DNA from: UBA4615 sp049422085
Lineage (GTDB): Bacteria > Pseudomonadota > Gammaproteobacteria > Burkholderiales > Burkholderiaceae_E
Direction: 5' to 3'
Assembly (NCBI GenBank): GCA_049422085.1
Contig: JBMSOD010000078.1
Span: forward strand, 1-12,025
Length of the DNA: 12,025 bases
The notes under the pieces were generated by a model, which did not search any database, was not told the DNA's origin, and saw only the letters and a list, made by a program, of their open reading frames with translations. Shown one piece after another: positions 1 through 6,568 of the stretch. How positions within the stretch are numbered: the first letter of the stretch is position 1; the number at the start of each line of letters is the position of its first letter. The position numbers were made by a program, and so were the translations under genes.

Positions 1-786
1 CTCAGGCATCGGCACCATCACGACGCGATCGATCTTGGGGGTGCGCTTGGGATCCCAGTAGGCCTTGTTGGCCACCACCTCAAGCCGCTCGCGTGCCACG
101 AAACGCGAGGCCTTGAACGGACCCGTTCCCGAGAAATCGGCAGCAAAGGCGGTCCAGGCGTTCTTCGCCTTGTCGGCGGGGGTCGCACCCGCAGCGGCAT
201 CAAACTTCTTCTGCCAGTGGGCCGGCGAGGCCATGAACAGATTGGTCAGGTTGAGCGGCAGGAAGGAATCGGGTTCGCTGGTAGTCAGTTCAACGGTCAG
301 ATCGTCGATCTTGCGGGCCGAGCGCAGGGTGGGCATGCGCGAGACGGTCACGCCGACCTGGCTGGCATCGAAGTGCACGGCCTCCTTGTCGAGCACCTTG
401 CGCACATTCCAGACCACGGCATCGGCGTTGAAGGGTGAGCCGTCGTGGAACTTGACGTTCGGACGCAGCTTGAAGACCCACTTGGTCTTGTCCTTGGCAT
501 CGACTGCCCAGGAGGTGGCGAGGCCGGGAATCAGCACTGACGGCGCATCGGCCTTGGACAGGTCCCAGTGGGTGAGCGCGTCGTACATCGGAATGCCGGT
601 AAACCGGTTGCCCTCGAAGCCCTGGTCGGGCTGACCAAGCGTACGCGGGATGTCGGCGGCGGTCATGGCGATGCGCAGCACCTTTTCCTGGGCGGCTGCG
701 GGCGAGGCCAGCAGCGAGGAACCCAGGACAGCAGCCGACAACAGCGCGGCTGCAGTGCCTTTGAGGGGAGTGAAGGATGAGGTCAA
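1..786 (-). CDS. ABC transporter substrate-binding protein, family 5 (peptide/nickel/opine type), N-terminal part
   Basis: This is the periplasmic solute receptor of an ABC importer of the DppA/OppA/NikA class (SBP_bac_5). The window holds the first 262 codons; families of this kind usually run about 500-540 residues, so roughly half the gene lies beyond the left edge. Residues 1-32 form a Sec signal peptide with an Ala/Leu core and a cleavage site after PAAA, before QEKVL. Residues 112-116 read KFHDG, followed by S/P-F-N-A-D, the family hallmark after the first beta strand. The segment near residue 240-262 (YWDPKRTPKIDRVV) matches the usual second family landmark. I see no ATG or GTG that fits. 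I chose the TTG at 786-784 because GGAG lies six bases before it and the signal peptide begins there. The ligand cannot be read from the sequence. A consensus sigma-54 promoter lies 88 bp upstream, so control by nitrogen status is likely. Permease and ATPase genes are presumably beyond the edge. Confidence 0.9.
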   Translation of the reverse strand, partial: MTSSFTPLKGTAAALLSAAVLGSSLLASPAAAQEKVLRIAMTAADIPRTLGQPDQGFEGNRFTGIPMYDALTHWDLSKADAPSVLIPGLATSWAVDAKDKTKWVFKLRPNVKFHDGSPFNADAVVWNVRKVLDKEAVHFDASQVGVTVSRMPTLRSARKIDDLTVELTTSEPDSFLPLNLTNLFMASPAHWQKKFDAAAGATPADKAKNAWTAFAADFSGTGPFKASRFVARERLEVVANKAYWDPKRTPKIDRVVMVPMPE

Positions 787-873
787 GACGGTCTCCAGGA
801 GGAAAAAATAAACGCCTGAGTGCCAGGAAGCGGCCGCGAAACACCACTGCCGGATCGAGGGGCGACTCCAACG

Positions 874-889
874 TGCAAATGCTGTGCCA
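874..889 (-). promoter_or_regulatory. sigma-54 (RpoN) -24/-12 promoter for the family-5 solute-binding protein
   Basis: On the minus strand the bases read TGGCACAGCATTTGCA. This matches the TGGCACR-N4-TTGCW consensus at every defined position, including the invariant GG at -24 and GC at -12 with correct spacing. The predicted transcription start is near 863, giving a leader of about 77 bases before the TTG start codon. Such promoters need an enhancer-binding activator; two NtrC-like sites lie upstream at 931-947 and 994-1010. The motif and spacing are seen directly; activity is inferred. Confidence 0.8.
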
Positions 890-930
890 TTCCCTGACAG
901 GGGAGCCGCGAGACCATCATAGGCAGCGCT

Positions 931-947
931 TGCACCACGGTAACGCA
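931..947 (-). promoter_or_regulatory. NtrC-like enhancer site, promoter-proximal
   Basis: The plus strand reads TGCACCACGGTAACGCA. Against the NtrC palindrome TGCACCA-N3-TGGTGCA one half is perfect (7/7) and the other matches 4/7. Its centre is about 76 bp upstream of the predicted sigma-54 start. NtrC sites commonly pair one strong and one weak half. Assignment to NtrC rather than another enhancer-binding protein is inference. Confidence 0.5.
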
Positions 948-993
948 AAAGCCCTACCGCGATTCGGGCAAATCAAACCATGGAGTTTCAAAA

Positions 994-1010
994 AGCGCCT
1001 TGCTGGTGCA
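994..1010 (-). promoter_or_regulatory. NtrC-like enhancer site, promoter-distal
   Basis: The plus strand reads AGCGCCTTGCTGGTGCA. The right half TGGTGCA is perfect and the left half matches 4/7. The centre is about 139 bp upstream of the predicted start and 63 bp (six helical turns) from the other site, so both would lie on the same DNA face. Between them, 971-983 (AATCAA-N4-TGG) resembles an IHF site with one mismatch, although IHF usually binds between enhancer and promoter. Confidence 0.45.
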
Positions 1011-1061
1011 TTCAGTCTGAAGGCAGATCGCAGACAGGGCAGTTTCAGGATCCTTGCAGAA

Positions 1062-1997
1062 TTAACGGGCTTGGCGCTCGGCCGCAGGATGGTGTTCGAT
1101 CCAGTGCCGCGCGATGTCAATCCGCCGGCAGACCCAGACCCGGTCGTGGCGCGCAATATGGTCCATGAAGCGCTGCAGGGCCCTGAACCGCCCGGGCCGC
1201 CCGAGCAGCCGACAATGCATTCCGATGGACATCATGCGGGGCGTGTCGGCCCCCTCGGCATAGAGCACGTCGAAGCTGTCGGTCAGGTACTGCAGGAACT
1301 GCTCACCGGTATTGAAGCCCTGGGGCGTGGCAAAGCGCATGTCATTGGCGTCCAGCGTGTAGGGCACCACCAGATGATCAACCTCGCGGCCATCGGTACG
1401 CTGCACTCGGGTCCAGAACGGAAGCTCGTCGCCGTAGTAGTCCGAGTCGTAGAGCAGGTTGCCCTCATCGACCACCAGGCGCCGGGTATTGGGGCTGTCC
1501 CGGCCGGTGTACCAGCCCTGGGGGCGCTGGCCGGTGAGTGATTCGATGATCTGCAGACCCAGGCGCAGATGCTCACGCTCGGTGGCCTCATCCATCTGCT
1601 GGTAATGAATCCATCGCCAGCCATGGCAGGCGATTTCGTGGCCGAGTTCGACAAAGGCCTGGGTGACTTCCGGATGGCGCTGCAGGGCCATGGACACGCC
1701 AAACACCGTGAGCGGCCATCCCCTGCGTTCAAATTCGCGCAGGATGCGCCAAACCCCGACCCGCGAACCGTACTCGTAGATCGACTCCATGGACAGATGC
1801 CGGTCTGGATAGGCGGCCGCGCCAATGATTTCGGAGAGGAACTGTTCGGAGCCTGCATCCCCGTGCAGCACGTTGTTCTCGCCGCCCTCTTCATAGTTCA
1901 GCACGAACTGGACTGCGATACGGGCGTTACCGGGCCAGCGGGCCTGGGGCGGATTGCGGCCGTAGCCGACCAGGTCACGCGGATAGCTTTTGTTCAT
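1062..1997 (-). CDS. puuE: PuuE-family allantoinase (NodB/polysaccharide-deacetylase fold)
   Basis: The 311-aa product closely resembles, from memory, Pseudomonas PuuE, the allantoinase recruited from polysaccharide deacetylases. PuuE hydrolyses allantoin to allantoate (EC 3.5.2.5) in the cytoplasm and was reported to need no metal, unlike AllB. Shared landmarks are YPRDLVGYGRNPP at the N-terminus, NYEEGGE at 34-40, SMESIYEYGSR from about 69, the CHGWRWIHYQ block near 124-133, YTGRDSPNTRRLV, PYTLDANDMRF and MHCRLLGRPGR near the C-terminus. Length is that of the family. I chose the ATG at 1997 because it begins the conserved N-terminus; the frame stays open upstream but there lies antisense to the dehydrogenase gene. 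A weak GAGAA precedes the start. No uricase, HIU hydrolase, OHCU decarboxylase or allantoate amidohydrolase gene is in view, so a related cyclic amide is a possible alternative substrate. The gene is divergent from the dehydrogenase at 2124 and lies upstream of the solute-binding protein on the same strand. Confidence 0.85.
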   Translation of the reverse strand: MNKSYPRDLVGYGRNPPQARWPGNARIAVQFVLNYEEGGENNVLHGDAGSEQFLSEIIGAAAYPDRHLSMESIYEYGSRVGVWRILREFERRGWPLTVFGVSMALQRHPEVTQAFVELGHEIACHGWRWIHYQQMDEATEREHLRLGLQIIESLTGQRPQGWYTGRDSPNTRRLVVDEGNLLYDSDYYGDELPFWTRVQRTDGREVDHLVVPYTLDANDMRFATPQGFNTGEQFLQYLTDSFDVLYAEGADTPRMMSIGMHCRLLGRPGRFRALQRFMDHIARHDRVWVCRRIDIARHWIEHHPAAERQAR

Positions 1998-2032
1998 GTC
2001 GATTCTCGCGGTGTGCAATGCGGTGTGTGCGG

Positions 2033-2062
2033 TGATGGTTTCAGGGTGATGACTTACCATCA
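2033..2062. promoter_or_regulatory. Perfect inverted repeat in divergent promoter region, candidate operator
   Basis: TGATGGT (2033-2039) and ACCATCA (2056-2062) are exact 7-bp inverted arms with a 16-base spacer. A further direct half, TGATGAC, lies within the spacer. The element sits inside the 126-bp spacer between puuE (minus) and the acyl-CoA dehydrogenase (plus), where a shared regulator would bind. A GntR- or LysR-type protein is possible, but no such gene is in the window. Confidence 0.4.
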
Positions 2063-2123
2063 AGTCGAGAAGCATAACCAGCCTCGAAAACCAATCGACC
2101 CAAAAGACACAAGGAGACCCGCC

Positions 2124-3278
2124 ATGGCCGCATGGACACTCGATGCCGCCCTTCATGATCCCGAGGTGCTCATTGCGCGCGCGACCGCCTTTGCGCGCGA
2201 GATGGTGGCACCTCAGGTCAGCCGGCTGGAGCGCGAGCGTCGCATCGGTCGGGAGCTCATCCGTGAGGCGGCCCGGCTCGGCCTGTGCGCCATTGAGGTG
2301 CCGCGCGAGCATGGCGGCCTGGGTCATCCCTATTCGGTCAAGTGCCGTATCGCCGAGGCCATGGCTGCGGTCGACTATGCCTTTGCCTTTTCGCTCATCA
2401 ATACCCAGAACGTGGCCAACAAGCTTGCGCGCGAGGCGCCCGCACGCATTCGCGAGCGCTATGTGCCGGCCCTGATGGCGGGCGAGATCATCGGCTGCAC
2501 CGCACTCACCGAGCCGCATGCCGGTTCGGACTTCAGTGCCATCAACACCCAGGCCCGACCGGTGTCGGGTGGCTGGCAACTGGATGGCCGCAAGGCCTGG
2601 ATCACCAATGCCAGTGAAGCGGACATCGTGGTGATGTACGCGCAGACCGAACCGGGCTCGGCCGCCCGTGGGGTGGCGGGCTTCTTTGTGGATCTGCATC
2701 GCGCGGGCGCCCATCGCGAGCCGGGCTATGCCCTGGCGGGTCAGCATGCCATCGGTGCGGGTGGCTTCAGTCTCGAAGGCTATCTGGCCACCAGCGACGA
2801 AATGCTGCAGCCTGCAGGCAAGGCCTTCAAGGCGGCGATGGCCTCGATCAACGGCGCACGCACCTATGTGGCGGCCATGTGCTGCGGCATGGTGGGCGAG
2901 GCCCTGCGGGTGGCCACCGGGTATGGCGAGAAGCGCACTGCGTTTGGCAGCGCACTGTCTGGACACCAGGGCTGGCGCTGGCGGCTGGCCGAGGCGGCGA
3001 GCGAACTCGCCGCCTGCCGCATGATGGTGGCCGCTGCCGCGGCGCGCATCGATGCGGGGCAGGATGCGCAGCTGATTGCCGCACAGGCCAAGCTGCTCAG
3101 CACCCGCATGGCGGATCGCCAGATTGCCGTTCTGGCCCAGGCCATGGGTGCCGAGGGTCTGCGCGAGGAGCATCCCTTCGGTCGACATGCGGTGGGTGCG
3201 CGTGTGGCCAATTTCACCGATGGCTCCACCGAGATGCTGCTGGAGCGTATTGCGGTTGCCATGCGCGCTCCGGGCTGA
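2124..3278 (+). CDS. Acyl-CoA dehydrogenase family protein, atypical catalytic position
   Basis: This 384-aa flavoprotein has the acyl-CoA dehydrogenase layout: an N-terminal helical domain, a central beta domain and a C-terminal helical domain. The FAD/substrate signature is seen in IIGCTALTEPHAGSDFSAI, followed by WITNAS. The KRTAFGSALSGHQ block matches the usual R-x-x-FG-x-x-L-x-x-x-Q segment. Such enzymes oxidise acyl-CoA thioesters at the alpha-beta bond and pass electrons to ETF. At the position of the usual catalytic Glu (the YEGT motif) this protein reads FTDGST, placing Asp at residue 366. The alternative isovaleryl-CoA-dehydrogenase-type Glu in the helix G region appears to be Ala (INGAR). 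Substrate and even chemistry are therefore open. A strong AAGGAG lies seven bases before the ATG, which decides the start. It leads a run of close co-directional genes; the transporter GTG follows four bases after its stop. Confidence 0.85.
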   Translation: MAAWTLDAALHDPEVLIARATAFAREMVAPQVSRLERERRIGRELIREAARLGLCAIEVPREHGGLGHPYSVKCRIAEAMAAVDYAFAFSLINTQNVANKLAREAPARIRERYVPALMAGEIIGCTALTEPHAGSDFSAINTQARPVSGGWQLDGRKAWITNASEADIVVMYAQTEPGSAARGVAGFFVDLHRAGAHREPGYALAGQHAIGAGGFSLEGYLATSDEMLQPAGKAFKAAMASINGARTYVAAMCCGMVGEALRVATGYGEKRTAFGSALSGHQGWRWRLAEAASELAACRMMVAAAAARIDAGQDAQLIAAQAKLLSTRMADRQIAVLAQAMGAEGLREEHPFGRHAVGARVANFTDGSTEMLLERIAVAMRAPG

Positions 3279-3282
3279 CCGG

Positions 3283-4149
3283 GTGCAACGCGATCGCAAC
3301 ACCCGCGGCATCTGGCTCATGGTCGCGGCCATGGCCTGCTTCATCACCAATGACGCCATCATCAAGCAGGTCAGTGAAACCCTGCCTGCCGCACAGCTGA
3401 TCTTCATCCGCGGCATGATGGCCAGCCTGCTGGTGCTGGCCGTGGCGCGGGCCACCTCCGTGCCCATCCGCCCTCGTGAGCTGCGTCATCCCTGGGTGGC
3501 CGGGCGGGCCCTGGTCGATACCCTGGCCACCTTTGGCTATCTCATCTCGCTCTTTCATCTGCCAATCGCCAATGCCACGGCGATCAACATGGCCGCACCG
3601 CTTTTCATTGCAGCCCTGGCCGTGCCCCTGCTGGGAGAGCGCGTGGATGCGCGTCGCTGGATTGCGATCGGTATTGGATTTGCGGGCGTGCTCCTCATCG
3701 TCCAGCCCAGAGCTGACGGCTTCAACGCCTATGCCCTGCTCTGTCTGGGGGCCACCTTCATGCATGCCCTGCGTGATCTGGCCACCCGGCGTATTCCTGG
3801 AACCACGCCTTCGCTGGCCATCACCTTTGCCACTTCGATCACAGTCACAGTGATTGCGGGGGTCGTCACCCTGTTGCAGGGCTGGGTCGATCCGCCGCCC
3901 GCGTCGCTGGCCTGGCTTGCGCTGACCTCGGTCTTCCTGGCCTCGGCCTACCACCTGATCGTGGCCAGTACCCGCTCAGGGGATCTCTCGGCGATTGCGC
4001 CTTTTCGCTACAGCGGGCTGCTCTTCGCGCTGGTGCTGGGCTGGGCGATCTGGGGGGATGTGCCCGATGTCATGGCCTGGTGCGGCATTGCACTGCTGCT
4101 TGGGGCAGGCCTGGATCTGCTCGCTCGAGAGCGGGCACGCCGAGTCTGA
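3283..4149 (+). CDS. EamA/DMT-superfamily membrane transporter
   Basis: The 288-aa product is an inner-membrane protein with about ten hydrophobic segments, arranged as two EamA repeats of roughly 140 residues each. Examples are WLMVAAMACFITNDAIIKQ at the start and GIALLLGAGLDLLA at the end. The first repeat ends with a typical PLFIAALAVPLLGERVDARRW loop followed by a glycine-rich helix; the second ends with the equivalent WAIWGD segment. DMT proteins often move amino acids, nucleotides or other metabolites, usually outward; the substrate here is unknown. I chose the GTG at 3283 because it puts a short charged leader (QRDRNTRG) before the first helix and lies four bases after the dehydrogenase stop, suggesting translational coupling. 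The ATG at 3319 would fall inside the first helix. No clear Shine-Dalgarno is seen. Confidence 0.85.
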   Translation: MQRDRNTRGIWLMVAAMACFITNDAIIKQVSETLPAAQLIFIRGMMASLLVLAVARATSVPIRPRELRHPWVAGRALVDTLATFGYLISLFHLPIANATAINMAAPLFIAALAVPLLGERVDARRWIAIGIGFAGVLLIVQPRADGFNAYALLCLGATFMHALRDLATRRIPGTTPSLAITFATSITVTVIAGVVTLLQGWVDPPPASLAWLALTSVFLASAYHLIVASTRSGDLSAIAPFRYSGLLFALVLGWAIWGDVPDVMAWCGIALLLGAGLDLLARERARRV

Positions 4150-4151
4150 CA

Positions 4152-4190
4152 CCCGGCAGACCCTGCCGGGGATTGCCCGTGGTGCCCCGG
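4152..4190 (+). other. Two mutually exclusive GC hairpins before the aminotransferase gene
   Basis: CCCGGCAG (4152-4159) pairs perfectly with CTGCCGGG (4163-4170), an 8-bp stem with a three-base loop just after the transporter stop codon. CCGGGG (4166-4171) can instead pair with CCCCGG (4185-4190). The arms share bases 4166-4170, so only one can form. There is no T-tract, so neither is a classic intrinsic terminator. It may stabilise mRNA or tune expression between the two genes. Confidence 0.4.
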
Positions 4191-4210
4191 GATTGTGCGA
4201 GCATTGCCGG

Positions 4211-5491
4211 ATGAACGCGCCAGCTTCGTTATCTGCCTCGTCCTTGGCTGCCGGACCGGTCACTGCATCGGCACCGCCCCCGGCCGATTACATCCGCCCG
4301 GCTTATCGCAACATTGGCGAGTCCATCGTGCGCGAACTCGGTCGCATGATGTCGCAGCCTGGCATGCTGGCGCTCGCGGGAGGCTATCCGGGACCGGATC
4401 TTTTCGATCGCGAAGGCCTCATGGAAGCTTCTCAGGCTGCCCTGCGCGATGCCACCGTGGCCAGCCTGCAATATGGCCCGAGCGAGGGCCAGGCCGCCCT
4501 GCGCGAGGCCATCTGCGGCTGGATGGCCGAGGCCGGAACCCGGGTGCATCCCGATGAGGTGCTGGTCACCTCCGGCTCGGCCCAGGGCTTTGATCTGCTG
4601 GTCCGCACCCTCATGCAGCCGGGCGACTGCGCCATGCTCGAGAGACCCACCTACACCGGCCCGATCCGGGTGCTTCAGGTGGCCGGTGCACGCACGCTCA
4701 CGGTGGGGGTGGATGCCGAAGGCCTGCAGGTCGATGAGCTCGAGGCCCTGCTGCGAGATCCCTCGCTGCCACGACCGCGTCTGCTTTACGTGGTGCCCAC
4801 CTTTGCCAATCCGAGCGGCGCCACCATGACCCGTGCGCGGCGCATCCGGCTGCTGCAGCTTGCGGTCGAGCATCGCATCGTGATCGCCGAAGACGATCCC
4901 TACGGCCGCTTGCGATTTTCCGGTGAGCCCGAGCCCCATCTGCTGGCGCTGACCGACGAGGTCCCCGGCTCTCGTGCCTGGGTCGTCCACCTGGGGAGCT
5001 TCTCCAAGGTGATCGCACCGGGCCTGCGGGTGGCCTGGCTGATTGCCGAGCCCGCGCTGCGCCGTGCCTGCATGATGGCCCGTCAGCTCGATGACATCTC
5101 CAATCCGGGCTTTACCCAGGTCACGGTGCAAAAGTACCTGCAGGCGGGGCGGCTGAGCGCTCGCATGCCGGTCATCATCGAGGCCTATCGGGCGCGGGCC
5201 ACCGCGCTGCGCGAGGCGCTGGACGAACATCTGGCCGGCGAGCTCGACATGCAGTTTCCGCAGGGCGGCATGTTTGCCTGGGGGCGGCTGCGCCGACCGG
5301 CCAGCGCGCGCGATCTGCTGCCGCTGGCCATCGAAGAAAAAGTCACCTTCGTGCCGGGTGACATTTACTTCGCAGACCGCCCTGACCCCGCCGCGCTGCG
5401 GCTGTCCTTTTCAACGCCCACGCCCGAGCAGATCCGTGAAGCTGTGGCCCGGCTCGGCCGCGCCGTGCGGCGACTCGGGGTCACCGCCTGA
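4211..5491 (+). CDS. PLP-dependent aminotransferase, class I/II (LysN/MocR-domain-like)
   Basis: The 426-aa product is a fold-type I aminotransferase of the group that includes 2-aminoadipate aminotransferase (LysN) and the catalytic domains of MocR regulators, but it has no N-terminal wHTH. The first 25 or so residues are Ala/Ser/Pro rich and probably disordered. Visible landmarks are LALAGGYPGPDLF near the N-terminus, LQYGPSEGQAALREAI, the LVTSGSAQGFDLL phosphate-contact helix, PTFANPSGATM with the cofactor-contacting Asn, IAEDDPYGRLRF with the pyridine-binding Asp (228-229) and Tyr231, and GSFSKVIAPGLRVAW with Schiff-base Lys266. The FVPGDIYFA and RLSFSTPT segments are typical of the C-terminal domain, where Arg binds the substrate carboxylate. 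The donor amino acid cannot be fixed; branched-chain, aromatic and aminoadipate are all known in this group. The Shine-Dalgarno is weak. The gene follows the transporter by 61 bases. Confidence 0.88.
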   Translation: MNAPASLSASSLAAGPVTASAPPPADYIRPAYRNIGESIVRELGRMMSQPGMLALAGGYPGPDLFDREGLMEASQAALRDATVASLQYGPSEGQAALREAICGWMAEAGTRVHPDEVLVTSGSAQGFDLLVRTLMQPGDCAMLERPTYTGPIRVLQVAGARTLTVGVDAEGLQVDELEALLRDPSLPRPRLLYVVPTFANPSGATMTRARRIRLLQLAVEHRIVIAEDDPYGRLRFSGEPEPHLLALTDEVPGSRAWVVHLGSFSKVIAPGLRVAWLIAEPALRRACMMARQLDDISNPGFTQVTVQKYLQAGRLSARMPVIIEAYRARATALREALDEHLAGELDMQFPQGGMFAWGRLRRPASARDLLPLAIEEKVTFVPGDIYFADRPDPAALRLSFSTPTPEQIREAVARLGRAVRRLGVTA

Positions 5492-5500
5492 ACGATCGAT

Positions 5501-5536
5501 TCCATCGACGCCACCGATTCCCGTCGACCCCACCCA
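5501..5536 (+). repeat. Imperfect tandem duplication upstream of the Bug gene
   Basis: The 82-base spacer between the aminotransferase and the Bug solute-binding gene contains two adjacent copies of a CGATTCC-(A/C)(G)TCGAC-(G/C)CCAC unit of 18-19 bases, differing by one insertion and two substitutions. Several GTCGAC/ATCGAC palindromic cores result. No promoter or strong Shine-Dalgarno was found in the rest of the spacer. Confidence 0.35.
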
Positions 5537-5573
5537 TCTGACGTTCCAACCGACTTCATTGACCCGACAGACC

Positions 5574-6557
5574 ATGACCATTGCCCAACGCCGCTCGCTT
5601 CTTCGCGCCGCTCCTGCGCTGCCCCTGCTGAGCCTGGCCGCGCCTTCGGGCGCCCAGGAGACCTGGCCCACCAAGCCTGTCACCCTCATCGTTCCTCAGG
5701 CAGCCGGCGGGGCCAACGACACGGTGGCGCGTGCCTTCGCCCAGCGCCTGTCAGCCGCCGTGGGCCAGCCGGTGGTGGTGGAGAACCGGGCTGGCGCGGG
5801 CGGCAATGTGGGCACCGCAGCGGCTGCGCGCGCGCCCAAAGATGGTCATACCCTGATGCTCACCGCGCAGAGCGCGCAGACCATCAATCCCGCGCTGTAT
5901 CGCAATCCGGGCTTTGATCCGGTCAAGGATTTCGAGCCGGTCATGACCGTGGCCACCGCACCGTATCTGCTGGTGGCCCATCCGAAGTTCCCTGCCAACA
6001 CGCTCAAGGAACTCATCGCCTACGCCAAGCCCCGGCCCGGGCGCATCGACTATGCCTCGGCAGGCAACGGCACGCTCAATCATCTGCTCGGCGTGATGCT
6101 CAACCAGCGGGCCGGGCTGCATCTGGTGCACATCCCGTATCGCGGTGCCGCTGCTGCTGCGACCGATGTGGTGGCCGGACAGGTTCCGATCACCTTCGGC
6201 AGCTTTCCAGGGGTGATTCCCTTCGTGAAGAGCGGTCAGCTCAAGGTGCTCGGTGTGGCCACTGAGAAGCGCTCTCGTCTGGCCCCGGAGCTGCCGACGC
6301 TGCATGAGTCCTTGCCCGGCCTGCATGCCAACTCCTGGTATGGCCTCTTTGCACCGGCAGGCACCCCCAGGGCGGTCGTGGAGCGGATTGCCGAGCTCGG
6401 CAACCGCGTGATCACACCGCCCGATTTTGCCGAGCGGCTGGGTGGCCAGGGCGCCGAGGTCGCGGGCAGCACCCCCGCGGAGCTGGCCCGGCTGCTACAG
6501 GACGAACTCAAGATGTGGGCCGCGATCGTGAAGGCTTCGGGCGCCACCATCGACTGA
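5574..6557 (+). CDS. Bug-family (TctC) tripartite tricarboxylate transporter solute-binding protein
   Basis: The 327-aa product is a periplasmic receptor of the Bordetella uptake gene (Bug) family, which is strongly expanded in Burkholderiales. Residues 1-28 form a signal peptide; QRRSLLR at 5-11 resembles a twin-arginine motif, so Tat export is possible, with cleavage around SGA-QE. Family landmarks follow in order: WPTKPVTLIVPQAAGG, DTVARAFAQRL, VVENRAGAGGNVGT, FEPVMTVATAPYLLV, YASAGNGTLNHL, HIPYRGAAAAATDVVAGQV and a C-terminal APAGTP segment. These proteins clamp small carboxylates and similar ligands through a water-mediated pocket. No TctA or TctB membrane partner is encoded in the window, so it is probably an orphan receptor using a transporter elsewhere. 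It follows the aminotransferase by 82 bases and precedes the stomatin gene by 11. Confidence 0.93.
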   Translation: MTIAQRRSLLRAAPALPLLSLAAPSGAQETWPTKPVTLIVPQAAGGANDTVARAFAQRLSAAVGQPVVVENRAGAGGNVGTAAAARAPKDGHTLMLTAQSAQTINPALYRNPGFDPVKDFEPVMTVATAPYLLVAHPKFPANTLKELIAYAKPRPGRIDYASAGNGTLNHLLGVMLNQRAGLHLVHIPYRGAAAAATDVVAGQVPITFGSFPGVIPFVKSGQLKVLGVATEKRSRLAPELPTLHESLPGLHANSWYGLFAPAGTPRAVVERIAELGNRVITPPDFAERLGGQGAEVAGSTPAELARLLQDELKMWAAIVKASGATID

Positions 6558-6568
6558 CAGGACACAAC

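Noticed and set aside
991..1010. Minus-strand GGCGC followed by five T, considered as the puuE terminator.
   Set aside because: The upstream arm does not form a stable stem, and the bases overlap the better-supported NtrC-like site.
2014..2029. Possible second sigma-54 promoter upstream of puuE (TTGCA at -12 on the minus strand).
   Set aside because: The -24 element reads CACACA and lacks the required GG.
1998..3467. Very long antisense open frame continuous with puuE, running under the acyl-CoA dehydrogenase gene.
   Set aside because: It extends an allantoinase whose conserved N-terminus starts at 1997, and its composition is that of a shadow of a GC-rich gene on the other strand.
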